From the NCBI GenBank assembly GCA_037140475.1, contig JBAXEJ010000005.1:7867-71866 (forward strand): DNA of 64,000 nt, given 5' to 3'. The DNA is from PALSA-1006 sp037140475. Lineage in GTDB: Bacteria > Pseudomonadota > Gammaproteobacteria > Burkholderiales > Gallionellaceae. Below are positions 43,408-52,990 of this stretch, piece after piece. Made by a program: the position numbers and the translations under genes. Under the pieces are notes generated by a model. That model saw only the letters and a program-made list of their open reading frames with translations. It was not told where the DNA came from and made no database searches. The stretch's first letter is position 1, and every line of letters starts with the position of its first letter.

Positions 43408-44676
43408 CTATTGCTTTGGCGAGTGCTCAAGGTGAGTTGTCATTGACCACAGTTCATGCGCATCCAACATCAGGCGATAGCGGGTCTCATTGGCATCCAG
43501 TTGCGCAATACTTTCTGCCAGCGTGGTTTCGAGTGCAAAGCGTCGTGCGGTTAAAGTTTCAGACAAACTGCTTTCCCCTAGCGTGTAAGCACGGGTCACC
43601 AGCTCTGCGTTCTTCCGCAAATTTTCTGCCGCCTCGCGTGCCTGCTGCCAAGTCTGATAGCTTTCTACTGCTTGCGAATAGGCCGCATTAATATCCGCAT
43701 CTAAGCGTCTACGCACATTGGCTTCGCGGTTGCCACTCAGCTCAGCTTGATACTCAGCTTGTTGCGCATTGGCACCGCGCAAGCCGAATGACAGTGGAAC
43801 TGAGATATACAGACCGGTTACTTTTTCGTCGCCGCCCATTTCATTTGAATACCGCAAACCGACTGTCGGATCAGGGACGCGATCGGCTCGCCCACGCTGC
43901 GCCAGCATTTGTTGAATTCTTTTTTCTGAAAGCGCCATTTCCAATTCGTGGTTGTGCCCAATTATTTGTTTTTTCCAATAGGCCAAATCCTGCGTGACAG
44001 GCTGTGGTAAAGAAACAGCAGGAGCACTGGGGAAAACGAAAGAGGGGAATTGCCGCGTCAATTCAGTCGCCGCTGAGTGCATGCGCATTTTGGCTTGTTG
44101 CAAAGAGACCAACGACTGCGAAACCGCTGCCTGCGCTTGATTCAATTCCATTTTTGGTGCATCACCTGCCTTGAAACGTTTTTCAGCGGTAGCAGCTTGC
44201 TGCTGCAAAATTTCCACCTGCTGTTGCCATTGATTCAGCTGAGCATATTCTCGCTGCCAGTTAAACCACAGATGCAACAGCGTACGCCCTGTTTCATGGT
44301 AAGCATCTCCCAGCACCTGCTCAGCATGATTCACACCCTCATCGCCAATATCGCCATCAAGCAGCATCTTGTTAGGCAAACGTAAGGGCCTTTCAATCGC
44401 AAAATCGTATTCTTTATAGTCTTGGCCAGTGCTGGTAATTTTGCGCTGCGAAGTCCCTGCACGCAGATTGAATTCGTAATTACCACTAGACCATTTGCGC
44501 TGGTTTATCTGCCCGATCTTGATACCCGTGGTGGCGTTTTGTACATTAAGATGGCTAGCGAGCGCGGCTTCAACCTGTGCCTGTTGCGGCAAATCGACGT
44601 AAGTTAGTTCAGCGGCATTTACCGCGCCAGATATGCAAATTATCTCAATAAAAACATATAGATAGATAAATTTCAC
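43408..44676 (-). CDS. TolC-family outer-membrane channel of HME-RND operon (CzcC-like)
   Basis: The protein is 422 residues from a GTG at 44676, with a signal peptide cut near GAVNA, then the long paired helical hairpins of outer-membrane efflux proteins. The segment AYTLGESSLSETL is typical of CzcC/CusC-type channels. The GTG is preferred because it overlaps the DUF3240 stop by 4 bases (GTGA) and follows a GGGAGG ribosome site; a start at 44712 would overlap far more. It is the last gene of the efflux run. Confidence 0.87.
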   Translation of the reverse strand: MKFIYLYVFIEIICISGAVNAAELTYVDLPQQAQVEAALASHLNVQNATTGIKIGQINQRKWSSGNYEFNLRAGTSQRKITSTGQDYKEYDFAIERPLRLPNKMLLDGDIGDEGVNHAEQVLGDAYHETGRTLLHLWFNWQREYAQLNQWQQQVEILQQQAATAEKRFKAGDAPKMELNQAQAAVSQSLVSLQQAKMRMHSAATELTRQFPSFVFPSAPAVSLPQPVTQDLAYWKKQIIGHNHELEMALSEKRIQQMLAQRGRADRVPDPTVGLRYSNEMGGDEKVTGLYISVPLSFGLRGANAQQAEYQAELSGNREANVRRRLDADINAAYSQAVESYQTWQQAREAAENLRKNAELVTRAYTLGESSLSETLTARRFALETTLAESIAQLDANETRYRLMLDAHELWSMTTHLEHSPKQ

Positions 44677-44987
44677 TCCATCCTCCCGAAATCGATGACC
44701 GGCGTAATCCAATAGGCAATTTCTGGATTGTTCGCCACCTGCTTAAGTCGCGAAACAAGAGCTTGCGCATCCTCTAATTTCATCACACATTGAAACGACA
44801 CACGCCGAGAACGCCCGCGCACCTGTTCCATCATGCTCGGCAAAATTTCTTTCTGACTGCTACCTTCGCCCTGCAAAATAACGAAACCTCGCACCCAATT
44901 AGGATGCTCCAACATGTGGCTAACCAAACGCTCCTCAAGTGAACGGTGGCAAACCAAGGTTAGGCAACAATTCAGTTCGTTACTCAT
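44673..44987 (-). CDS. DUF3240 family protein of metal efflux operon
   Basis: The 104-residue protein matches the DUF3240 pattern (LTLVCHRSLEERLVSHMLEH near the N-terminus and WITPVIDFGRME at the end). This family is PII-like in size and is regularly found between CzcA-type pumps and their channels in proteobacteria. Its role is not established; a cytosolic regulatory or metal-sensing subunit is a plausible inference. It overlaps the pump gene by 8 bases and the channel gene by 4. Confidence 0.85.
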   Translation of the reverse strand: MSNELNCCLTLVCHRSLEERLVSHMLEHPNWVRGFVILQGEGSSQKEILPSMMEQVRGRSRRVSFQCVMKLEDAQALVSRLKQVANNPEIAYWITPVIDFGRME

Positions 44988-47900
44988 AGCAATTCCTTTT
45001 TTTGCGCTCTAATCCAAAACGACGATACAAAATTGGGAGCATAAATAACGTCAGCGGTGTCGAGCTAATCAAGCCGCCCATCACCACAATCGCCAATGGT
45101 TTTTGAATTTCTGAACCAGGGCCAGTTGCGAACAACAGAGGGAGCAAGCTGAAGGCAGTAATACTGGCTGTCATCAATACCGGCCGCAAACGTCGCTCAG
45201 CCCCCTCTATCACCACATCAGAGATGCACAGGCCCTCGGCGTGTAGCTGGTTAAAGTAAGACACCATTACCACCCCATTCAGTACCGCGATGCCCAGCAA
45301 GGCGATGAATCCAACCGAAGCAGGAACTGACAGATACTGACCGCTCACCCACAGTGCAAACACACCACCCATTAATGCAAAAGGAATATTAGTCAGCACT
45401 AACACCGATTGCCGCACCGAACCAAAGGTCACAAACAACAGCATAAAAATCAAACCCAGCGCGATGGGAACCACCACGGTTAAGCGTGCCGCAGCACGTT
45501 GTTGGTTTTCAAACTGGCCGCCCCAGGTGAGGCGGTAGCCGTCTGGCAATTTTATCTGCGCTGCAATCGCGGCTTTTGCTTCTTCTACAAAACTCACTAA
45601 ATCGCGATTCCGCACATTGGTTTGAATTACCACCATGCGCTTGCCATTTTCCCGATCAACTTTTACTGGACCATCTGCCCGCTCAAGTTTTGCCACCACC
45701 GCCAGCGGCACACTTTGACCGTTACTCAGTGGCAAGGTCAGCGCAGAAAACAAGGCGGGAGACTGCTGCACATGCGATTCGCCACGAATCAGCAAAGGCG
45801 TACGCCGCCCATCCTCAATTACCGTGCCTAATTGCCGACCTTCAATCTGTGCTCGCAAGGTATTGCTGATGTCATCAACACTTAACCCTAACCTTCCTGC
45901 CGCCAAACGATCTATGATGATGCGGTAATACTGCACACCGTTATTTTTTACCGTGTAGGCGTCTTCGCTACCTTCAATCCCGCCAACCACTTTCACCATT
46001 CTGTCGGCAAGCTCACTCAAGGTAGGTAAGCTCGGCCCAAACAGTTTGATTGCGACATCGCCCCGCGTGCCTGTCAGCATTTCTGAAACGCGCATCGCAA
46101 TAGGCTGAGTAAAGCTAAATTCCACACCGGGGAAATTGGCCATTACCTTGCGCACATCTTCAATGATCACGTCCTTGTCAGGCTGGCGCCACTGCGCTTG
46201 TGGTTTCAGCACCATAAAGTTGTCGGTCTCATTTAGCCCCATCGGATCAAGGCCAAGCTCATCGGCGCCCGCCCGCGAAATAATCCGTGCAACTTCAGGC
46301 ACTGCTTTGAGAATTGCCGCCTGCACGCGCTTATCAATTTCAGCAGTTTGCTCCAAATTTATGGAGGGCAGTTTTGCGGTCTGCAAAATAATGTCGCCTT
46401 CATCCAGTTCTGGCATGAAAGCCTTACCAATAAAACCATATAGAACGCCAGTGACTACCAATAAGGCGAGGGCGGTGCCAATCACCACACGCTCTTTACG
46501 CAAGGCCGCTTTTAACAACGGCGTATAGATGCGTAGGGAGTGACGTACCAACCACGGATCTTCATGATGTACAGTCTTCAACATAAATGAGGACATCATC
46601 GGAATCACGGTGAGTGACAAAAGCAAAGAAGCGGACAAGGCGAACACAATGGTTAACGCCACGGGAATAAATAACTTTCCTTCTAAACCTTGAAGCGTCA
46701 TCAAGGGCAAGAATACGATGACGATGATGGCAACTCCGGCCGCAACCGGCGGGATCACCTCTTTCACTGCCGAGAAAATAATATGTAGATGTGAAGTGTG
46801 CTGACGCTTCGTTCCCAAGGCGCTCATGATGTTTTCGACCACCACCACCGCAGCATCAACCAACATACCAATGGCGATTGCTAGCCCGCCCAACGACATT
46901 AAGTTGGCAGACATCCCAAATTGCTGCATCAAAATAAAAGTGAACAGCACCGCCAAAGGTAAGGTAATGGCAACCACCACGGCTGCGCGCCAATTGCCCA
47001 GAAACAACACCAGCAAAATAACCACCAATACGATCGCTTCAGTTAATGCTTTTGAAACTGTGCTGATCGCACGATTGACCAAACTGCCGCGATCATAAAA
47101 AACTTGCGTCGTAACGCCTTTGGGTAAGGCAGGAGCCAATTCCGCAAGTTTTTCTTTTACGCCTTTCACCACCTTTTGCGCATTCGCACCCCGCAAGCCC
47201 AAGACCAAACCTTCGACCGCTTCTCCGGTACCGTTTTCAGTGACCACGCCGTAGCGCGTAAGACTACCTATCCGCACCTGCGCCACATCACTCACCCGAA
47301 TTGGATTGTTGTTCGGACTTGCGATAACGATGTTGCCGACATCCTGCAAATTTTTTATCCCTCCCTCAGCACGAACCAACAGTGCCTCGTCGCCATCGCT
47401 CAAGCGACCCGCACCGTCATTGCGGTTGTTTGCTTCTAAAGCTTGCTGTAGCTGCAGCATCGAAAGCCCTCTGGCGGCCAATGCATTATGGTCTGGCACC
47501 ACCTCAAAGCTACGCGCCAATCCGCCAAGGGAATTAACGTCTGCCACGCCGGGAAGCGTGCGTAACGCCGGACGAATGGTCCAGTCTAAAATTGTGCGGC
47601 GTTGTTCTAACGAAATACCTTCACCTTCCACGGTGAACATAAACATCTCGCCCAATGGTGTGGTGATCGGTGCAAGCCCCCCATCGGCACCTGCGGGCAA
47701 ATCGCGCTGTGCATTACTCAACCGCTCCGCCACCTGTTGGCGCGCCCAATAAATATCCGTGCCATCGGCAAAGTCGATGGTAATGTCAGCGATGGCGTAT
47801 TTAGAAATCGACCTCAGCATGCGCTGATTAGGGATGCCCAACATTTCCAATTCGATAGGCGAAACAATGCGCGCCTCCACCTCTTCTGGCGTCATCCCCG

Positions 47901-48060
47901 GCGCCTTCATAATAATTTTTACTTGGGTGGAAGAAACATCGGGAAAGGCATCAATTGGCAAATCACGAAAAGACATAATGCCCGCGCCAATCAGCATCAG
48001 CGTTAGCACCGCAACCAGCATGCGCTGGGTAAGAGAAAATTCGACGAGCTTAGAGAGCAT
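44980..48060 (-). CDS. HME-RND heavy-metal efflux pump (CzcA/CusA family)
   Basis: This 1026-residue inner-membrane pump has twelve predicted helices, two large periplasmic loops and the usual start FSLTQRMLVAVLTLML with FPDVSSTQVKI. The helix-4 proton-relay segment reads GGLAIAIGMLVDAAVVVVEN. It has a single Asp and Glu, as in the CusA-like group for monovalent metals, and unlike the DFGxxxD pattern of CzcA. The metal cannot be fixed from this alone. The start overlaps the adaptor stop by one base (TAATG). Confidence 0.93.
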   Translation of the reverse strand: MLSKLVEFSLTQRMLVAVLTLMLIGAGIMSFRDLPIDAFPDVSSTQVKIIMKAPGMTPEEVEARIVSPIELEMLGIPNQRMLRSISKYAIADITIDFADGTDIYWARQQVAERLSNAQRDLPAGADGGLAPITTPLGEMFMFTVEGEGISLEQRRTILDWTIRPALRTLPGVADVNSLGGLARSFEVVPDHNALAARGLSMLQLQQALEANNRNDGAGRLSDGDEALLVRAEGGIKNLQDVGNIVIASPNNNPIRVSDVAQVRIGSLTRYGVVTENGTGEAVEGLVLGLRGANAQKVVKGVKEKLAELAPALPKGVTTQVFYDRGSLVNRAISTVSKALTEAIVLVVILLVLFLGNWRAAVVVAITLPLAVLFTFILMQQFGMSANLMSLGGLAIAIGMLVDAAVVVVENIMSALGTKRQHTSHLHIIFSAVKEVIPPVAAGVAIIVIVFLPLMTLQGLEGKLFIPVALTIVFALSASLLLSLTVIPMMSSFMLKTVHHEDPWLVRHSLRIYTPLLKAALRKERVVIGTALALLVVTGVLYGFIGKAFMPELDEGDIILQTAKLPSINLEQTAEIDKRVQAAILKAVPEVARIISRAGADELGLDPMGLNETDNFMVLKPQAQWRQPDKDVIIEDVRKVMANFPGVEFSFTQPIAMRVSEMLTGTRGDVAIKLFGPSLPTLSELADRMVKVVGGIEGSEDAYTVKNNGVQYYRIIIDRLAAGRLGLSVDDISNTLRAQIEGRQLGTVIEDGRRTPLLIRGESHVQQSPALFSALTLPLSNGQSVPLAVVAKLERADGPVKVDRENGKRMVVIQTNVRNRDLVSFVEEAKAAIAAQIKLPDGYRLTWGGQFENQQRAAARLTVVVPIALGLIFMLLFVTFGSVRQSVLVLTNIPFALMGGVFALWVSGQYLSVPASVGFIALLGIAVLNGVVMVSYFNQLHAEGLCISDVVIEGAERRLRPVLMTASITAFSLLPLLFATGPGSEIQKPLAIVVMGGLISSTPLTLFMLPILYRRFGLERKKRNCYE

Positions 48061-49151
48061 TATTCACCAATCCCCATCATCTTTGCCTTCAACGCGGAGA
48101 CACCTTTGATCGCAATTTTTTCGTCACCTACGAACTTAGCATCGACCAAGCAACTTTGTGCGCCCTCCTGTAATACCGAGGCAGTCACGGGACGATAGCC
48201 ATTGGCGGTTTCAACGAAAACAAAGGTTTTACTTTCAACTCTAGCCAACGCCGCATTAGGCACAGTCCACTTAGACTCACTGCTTGAACTTGTTTCGATA
48301 TTCACTTCAACAAATTGACCCGGGCGCAAAAATTCTGTCCCCTTAAAAATCATCGCGCGCAGCAAAATTGTTTGATTACCTCCGCTTAAACTTCGCCCGA
48401 TGGCGGTCAATTTTCCAGTCGCGTGATGGTCTGGTACCGTCACGGTTGCGCCTAATTTTATGCCCTGGATATTTGAAAGTGAGGCTTGAATCTCAAGCGC
48501 CAAAGGATCTAACTTTGCCACTTTGAACAGAGGAATGGCGCCCTCGATGCGCTGCCCTGCGATGGCTGATTTCTCGAGGATTACGCCCGTAATGGGCGAG
48601 GTGATCGACAACAAGCTATTTAAGTTACCACCCGTCTGCAAAAGCGCTATCGCACTGTCTGACATGCCCGAGAGTTTTAGCATTTGCTTACGTTCAGCTA
48701 AACCGGCGCTGGCTTCACGGCTTTGACTTTGTGTAGCACGCAAGCGGCTTTCAGCGATGATGCCTTCTTGCCACAACTTTTCATCGCGTGCCAAATTCTC
48801 TTTAGCCAACTGACTTTGTGTGCTCGCTTGCAATAGGCCTCGCTGCGCTTCAGCCAAAGCGGGGCTTTGTAGCGTTGCTAACACTTGTCCTTTTTTTACT
48901 GCGTCACCCACGCCGACCAGTATTTGCTCAACCATCGCCGCCAAGGGCGTACTGATCGTAAATAGCTGATTGCCCGGAATCACTACTTGCGCTGGCATCC
49001 CCGCCAACTCACCTTGTTTTTTTGTCAGCAACGCCGCCGACGCGATCCCGAGTGTTTTCTTTTGCGTAGCACTGAGTATCAGCTCATCCGCTGCCAGCGC
49101 TGGCAAAGAAAATGTCAGTGCCACAAATAAATAAAGGGGAAGTGCTTTCAT
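48060..49151 (-). CDS. RND periplasmic adaptor subunit (CzcB/CusB-like)
   Basis: The 363-residue membrane fusion protein has a signal peptide (MKALPLYLFV, cut near ALAAD), a lipoyl-like half domain (VEQILVGVGDAVKKGQVLATL), a helical hairpin (about 100-165) and a beta-barrel C-terminal part. It links the pump to the channel across the periplasm. The ATG at 49151 is preferred over 49184 because it begins the signal peptide directly. Confidence 0.9.
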   Translation of the reverse strand: MKALPLYLFVALTFSLPALAADELILSATQKKTLGIASAALLTKKQGELAGMPAQVVIPGNQLFTISTPLAAMVEQILVGVGDAVKKGQVLATLQSPALAEAQRGLLQASTQSQLAKENLARDEKLWQEGIIAESRLRATQSQSREASAGLAERKQMLKLSGMSDSAIALLQTGGNLNSLLSITSPITGVILEKSAIAGQRIEGAIPLFKVAKLDPLALEIQASLSNIQGIKLGATVTVPDHHATGKLTAIGRSLSGGNQTILLRAMIFKGTEFLRPGQFVEVNIETSSSSESKWTVPNAALARVESKTFVFVETANGYRPVTASVLQEGAQSCLVDAKFVGDEKIAIKGVSALKAKMMGIGE

Positions 49152-49232
49152 AAAACTAATCTCCGTAGATCGCGCTTGGCGCAACCCGCTAGGTTTAAAT
49201 CATCAATAAGGTGAAACCCGCCTACCGCTAGA

Positions 49233-49607
49233 CTAACAAAAAATCGGGGGGGCTTGTGGATGTGGCTTTTGATAGGGGGAAGCGGCAGCAACGAGAGTCG
49301 CCACCGGAGGGAAGATTATGACAACAGCTACCACTGGCAATGTTGGCACCTGAAGCACTACTGCGGGAGGCATAAATCCAATGCTGTCATTCCGCTGCAA
49401 TTGATCAGCCATGCAAATAGCCGGGGACTCATTTCCTTCGAGAAAGTAGCGCGACGCATCCCGTTCGCCCAACAAAGCCAGTGACGCCTTTGACACAGAA
49501 GCAGACAACCCCGTTTGATTTCCATCAACATGGGCGTGTACTAACGGCGCAACGCTTTGCAATAGCGCAAAGAAAAGTAGCAAAAGAAGATGTAGCGGTT
49601 TAGTCAT
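49233..49607 (-). CDS. Small exported protein at head of metal efflux operon
   Basis: The protein is 124 residues from the ATG at 49607, with a strong signal peptide (LHLLLLLFFALLQSVAPLVHA) followed by HAHVDGNQTGLS. It has a second hydrophobic stretch (about 90-108) and a Pro- and His-bearing tail KPHPQAPPIFC. I do not recognise the family with certainty, but small His-containing exported proteins are common at the front of Cu or Zn efflux operons. It lies 81 bases ahead of the adaptor gene. Confidence 0.6.
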   Translation of the reverse strand: MTKPLHLLLLLFFALLQSVAPLVHAHVDGNQTGLSASVSKASLALLGERDASRYFLEGNESPAICMADQLQRNDSIGFMPPAVVLQVPTLPVVAVVIIFPPVATLVAAASPYQKPHPQAPPIFC

Positions 49608-49733
49608 GACTAAGTATTTGTAGGTAACGCCATTCATTTTTCCAAGTGCGGGTGTGACAACACAAACGCGGGATAAGTTCCTAGCATCGCAATTAATAAT
49701 CTAAGGCGGACAAGCCGGAACCCAAACGCCCCC

Positions 49734-49751
49734 GTAGGTCGGACTTTAAAG
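49734..49751 (+). repeat. Half of a palindromic repeat at a gene end
   Basis: GTAGGTCGGACTTTAAAG matches the left half of the element at 55149 (GTAGGTCGGACTTCAG). The stop codon of the minus-strand HsbR-like gene lies inside it, so the gene's 3' end seems to have been set by an element that later lost its other arm. Confidence 0.55.
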
Positions 49752-51470
49752 AACCATCCGTGCATTAACCAACGAGCCGTTACCCGAATACTCAAGATAA
49801 TTACACAGCGTAGCTAGTAGCAAAATCCCTCTTCCGTGGCGTTCATTGCTGGTGCTGGCTTCGCCAAAATTAAACTGACTGTAATCGAAACCTTCTCCAC
49901 TGTCTTTAAACGTGACCTTCAAATAATTTTCATTGGCCACTTGCTGTTTAGCAATACGGATTGAAATTTCGCCCGACTCAAGCGCATTCAAGCGTTCCGC
50001 GCGAGCTTCATAATATTTTTCCATTCCGTCAGGCTCATTTTTCAAAGATGAGTCCAAGTTGAGCAGACCATGATCGAGCGCATTGTTAAATAGCTCTGAC
50101 AGCACCATAAACGCCTTGCTATCTGTTTTATTGCCGTCTATTTGTTGAGCGATGCTGAGTAAAAATGGCACAACATCGAGATGTTTTAATTGCAGCGCTG
50201 TTAAAACAATCGAAAATTCCCACACGATTTGTCCATGCTTAAACGCCTCTTCTAAGTGCAGGCCGCTTTCCCACTGCGGCGCAGAGGTTTGAATATTGAG
50301 GGGTGCCGTACCCTGCTTGCTACCCGAACACGTCGCCAAAAGCAGTGCCACATCATCTTGGGGTATTTCACCGTGCAGTGCCTCATTCAAAGTGGCAGAC
50401 AAACCTTCAAACAAAGAGCCAGCATTGCGCGCTGTCGCGTTTCGCAAAAAATCTAGCGCATCGGTTTCCTTGCCATAACCCACCAAAGCTTCTAATGCGC
50501 CATCGGAACACAGCATCAACTTATAGGTCTGTTCACTTAAATTATGCAGCTCCGTACTGGTATCAAAAAGCTCGGGCGAAACAACACCCAGGGGCAAATG
50601 TTTAGAAGCAAATTGATGAATCACTTCACGACCATCCTCACTCACCAACACCGCAGGCGGGCAACCGCCATTCCATACTTGCACGGTGTTGTGAGCCGAA
50701 TCAATACTCACCAAGATCGCTGCGACATAACGTGGCAGAGGCAAATATTCACGCACATGTTTATTAATGGACTGAGCAATCGATGCCAACTCATATCCTT
50801 TGTGGGACATGGCATAAAAAGGCTGGGTCAGCGGAATAACCGACAGCGCAGAAGTGAGGCCATGCCCCGCACTATCCGCCAATAGCAAATTCAAACGATT
50901 GTCTGGCGTACGCGCGAAGGCAATTAAATCTCCGCTGAATACCTCCGCCGACTTCATATAAAACTGCACCATCGAATCCTTAATTCGATTCAACTGGGTG
51001 AAGTGCTTCATAAATTCGTGCGCAGCCTCACTCTCTTCTTTGGTGCGCAAATGATATTGCTGCAACTCTAGCAACATTTGTAAACGCTCTTTGAAGTTGG
51101 CCACCTTGGCTTTAAACACGTCGTAGTGAATCGGCTTAAACAGATAGTCATCACCACCTGAATTCAAGCCCTCAACCACGTGTTCGTTAGAGGTGTTGGC
51201 TGAAATAAAAATAATGGGAAACCATGCCGTACAAAGTTTGCGCATTTCACGCACGACCGCAAAGCCGTCCATGCCCGGCATTTGTACATCCATTAACACC
51301 ATGTCCGGACGCTTTTCGGCAAAGGCGCTCAACCCCGACTGACCATCTACGGCGACACGCACGCTGTAACCAATCTTTTTCAGCATCGCTGAAAGCAGCT
51401 GCCTGTTTAGCTCGGTGTCATCAACCACCAGCACATCGAAGTTTTCGTTAGAAAAGCTCAATGTCGCCAC
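49746..51470 (-). CDS. REC-PP2C phosphatase-HATPase protein (HsbR-like)
   Basis: The protein is 574 residues from a GTG at 51470. It has an N-terminal receiver (about 11-130, VVDDTELN, phospho-Asp in VLMDVQMPGMDG), a coiled coil, a SpoIIE/PP2C phosphatase domain (about 190-400, ADSAGHGLTSA, CSDGALEAL, PQDDVALLL) and an RsbW-like HATPase domain (about 440-574, LSELFNNALDHG, HGRGILLL). HsbR in Pseudomonas has this order and acts on the STAS protein HsbA; a STAS gene lies in this operon at 52991. A TTG at 51461 is another possible start. The start overlaps the cheD gene by 23 bases. Confidence 0.88.
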   Translation of the reverse strand: MATLSFSNENFDVLVVDDTELNRQLLSAMLKKIGYSVRVAVDGQSGLSAFAEKRPDMVLMDVQMPGMDGFAVVREMRKLCTAWFPIIFISANTSNEHVVEGLNSGGDDYLFKPIHYDVFKAKVANFKERLQMLLELQQYHLRTKEESEAAHEFMKHFTQLNRIKDSMVQFYMKSAEVFSGDLIAFARTPDNRLNLLLADSAGHGLTSALSVIPLTQPFYAMSHKGYELASIAQSINKHVREYLPLPRYVAAILVSIDSAHNTVQVWNGGCPPAVLVSEDGREVIHQFASKHLPLGVVSPELFDTSTELHNLSEQTYKLMLCSDGALEALVGYGKETDALDFLRNATARNAGSLFEGLSATLNEALHGEIPQDDVALLLATCSGSKQGTAPLNIQTSAPQWESGLHLEEAFKHGQIVWEFSIVLTALQLKHLDVVPFLLSIAQQIDGNKTDSKAFMVLSELFNNALDHGLLNLDSSLKNEPDGMEKYYEARAERLNALESGEISIRIAKQQVANENYLKVTFKDSGEGFDYSQFNFGEASTSNERHGRGILLLATLCNYLEYSGNGSLVNARMVL

Positions 51471-52080
51471 CCACTGGCTTGTCCTCGATGGTGTGGAGGT
51501 ATTTGGTTTCTTGCTCAACAATCGTATTGTTATGTAACGAGCGCAAGCGCTTGACGCGTACTTTTCCAGTTGAGGGGAAATACACCACCATGCGCGGATA
51601 AACATCCCCCACATCTTCTGACGTTACCAACAAACCTTCGGTCGACACATAGTCACGCGCAAAGGCAATGTTGCGCATCCCAACGTCCGTCATGTTGGCG
51701 ATGATGCGTCCACCCCCAAACAATTTCACTTCAAGATTTTTACGGCTGCCACCATTCTTTAAAATCTCGTTAATCAAATGCTCCATCGCGAAGTTGCCAT
51801 AACGAGTTGACGCCCCTAGGCCTGCGGCTTTCCACCCCCCTTCGCCCGTTGAGGCCGGCAACATAAAATGATTCATGCCGCCCACGCCGGTGACTCGATC
51901 GCGAATGCAAGCAGAGATGCAAGAACCCAGTGTCGTATAGACTGCCTCTTCATTTTTGGTGACGTAGTATTCACCGGGGTTTAACCGCGCCGCAAAGGTA
52001 TCGTGAGAATCATTCCAGCCACGTCGAATATGTTCGAAGCCAGGTAGCGCTAGAGGAATGCGAGAATTAAGAAGGGCCAT
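51448..52080 (-). CDS. cheD: Chemoreceptor glutamine deamidase CheD (copy 1)
   Basis: The 210-residue protein has the CheD active-site Cys in TLGSCISACIRD and His in GGMNHFMLP. CheD deamidates Gln residues of chemoreceptors. It ends in GGDIELF, a tail also seen in the second CheD. The gene overlaps the HsbR-like gene and starts 2 bases after the HDOD stop. It resembles the CheD at 54467 over most of its length, so one is probably a duplicate. Confidence 0.92.
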   Translation of the reverse strand: MALLNSRIPLALPGFEHIRRGWNDSHDTFAARLNPGEYYVTKNEEAVYTTLGSCISACIRDRVTGVGGMNHFMLPASTGEGGWKAAGLGASTRYGNFAMEHLINEILKNGGSRKNLEVKLFGGGRIIANMTDVGMRNIAFARDYVSTEGLLVTSEDVGDVYPRMVVYFPSTGKVRVKRLRSLHNNTIVEQETKYLHTIEDKPVGGDIELF

Positions 52081-52082
52081 TG

Positions 52083-52973
52083 TTACTTACCCAAAAACAG
52101 ATTTTCAGCTTCGGCAATTTCCTCTTGCGCCTCTTCCACCACTGCCGCGATTAATTCATCTTGAGCATCCGCGCTAATCCCCAACATCTCCCATGCGCGC
52201 GAATCCACTGGCGGCACATCGGCTAACTCATAAGAATGAATTTCGGCCATCAACGCCAAAATATTGGCAATATGAACCAGCGCCACCTCTCGCGGATGGA
52301 GCTTGGCCGCAGAAATATCATGATGGAATTCAATGCACTCCGCTAGCATCGGAGGTAACTTCCATTGGCGCGCCAACTCCCCACCCACCTCGGCATGGTC
52401 AAGCCCCATCGTCTGACGCTCGGCTTGATAGACTGGTAGCTCATCTACACTATCCAGCACCAATAACAGAGCATCTTGCGATGCTTGAGGTAAACGGTTA
52501 AACAGCACGAGCTCACCAATATCGTGTAGCAAGGCGGCGGTGAATACGGCATCCGCATCGAAGCGGCCTATCTTCTTAGCCAGAATGCGCGCGATGAGTG
52601 CGCAATAAAGACTGTGTCGCCAAAAGTGCTCCATTGAGACCAAGGTATTCTGCAAGCCATCAAAGGAACTCGCGACCGAAGTGGCCAATGCCAAACTGCG
52701 GATCTGGCTCGTGCCAATAATGGAAACAGCTTTAGCAACGGTATCAACTGAAGAAGAAAGCCCATAAAAAGAACTGTTGGCCACGCGTAGCAAGCGCACA
52801 GTAAAAGCAGGATCTTGCTGCACCGCCTTAGCGATATCCGCTACGCTGCTATTAGGATTTTCAACTAATGAATTGATGCGAATAAAGACGTCTGGCAACG
52901 TAACAAGATTACCCACTCCGCGCACCAACTCAGCGGCATTATTTAGCATGTTATTTTTCGCTTCGTCAGTCAT
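52083..52973 (-). CDS. HDOD domain protein in chemotaxis operon
   Basis: The 296-residue protein is a single HDOD domain with LPDVFIRINSLVE near the start, ALLHDIGELVLFN in the middle and GLDHAEVGGELARQWKLP. It differs from the two 285-residue HDOD proteins at the left of the window and is not accompanied by the 108-residue protein. Its place between a STAS gene and a cheD gene suggests a role in coupling motility to another signal. The mechanism is not known. Confidence 0.87.
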   Translation of the reverse strand: MTDEAKNNMLNNAAELVRGVGNLVTLPDVFIRINSLVENPNSSVADIAKAVQQDPAFTVRLLRVANSSFYGLSSSVDTVAKAVSIIGTSQIRSLALATSVASSFDGLQNTLVSMEHFWRHSLYCALIARILAKKIGRFDADAVFTAALLHDIGELVLFNRLPQASQDALLLVLDSVDELPVYQAERQTMGLDHAEVGGELARQWKLPPMLAECIEFHHDISAAKLHPREVALVHIANILALMAEIHSYELADVPPVDSRAWEMLGISADAQDELIAAVVEEAQEEIAEAENLFLGK

Positions 52974-52990
52974 TGGCTTGCAAATAACCT

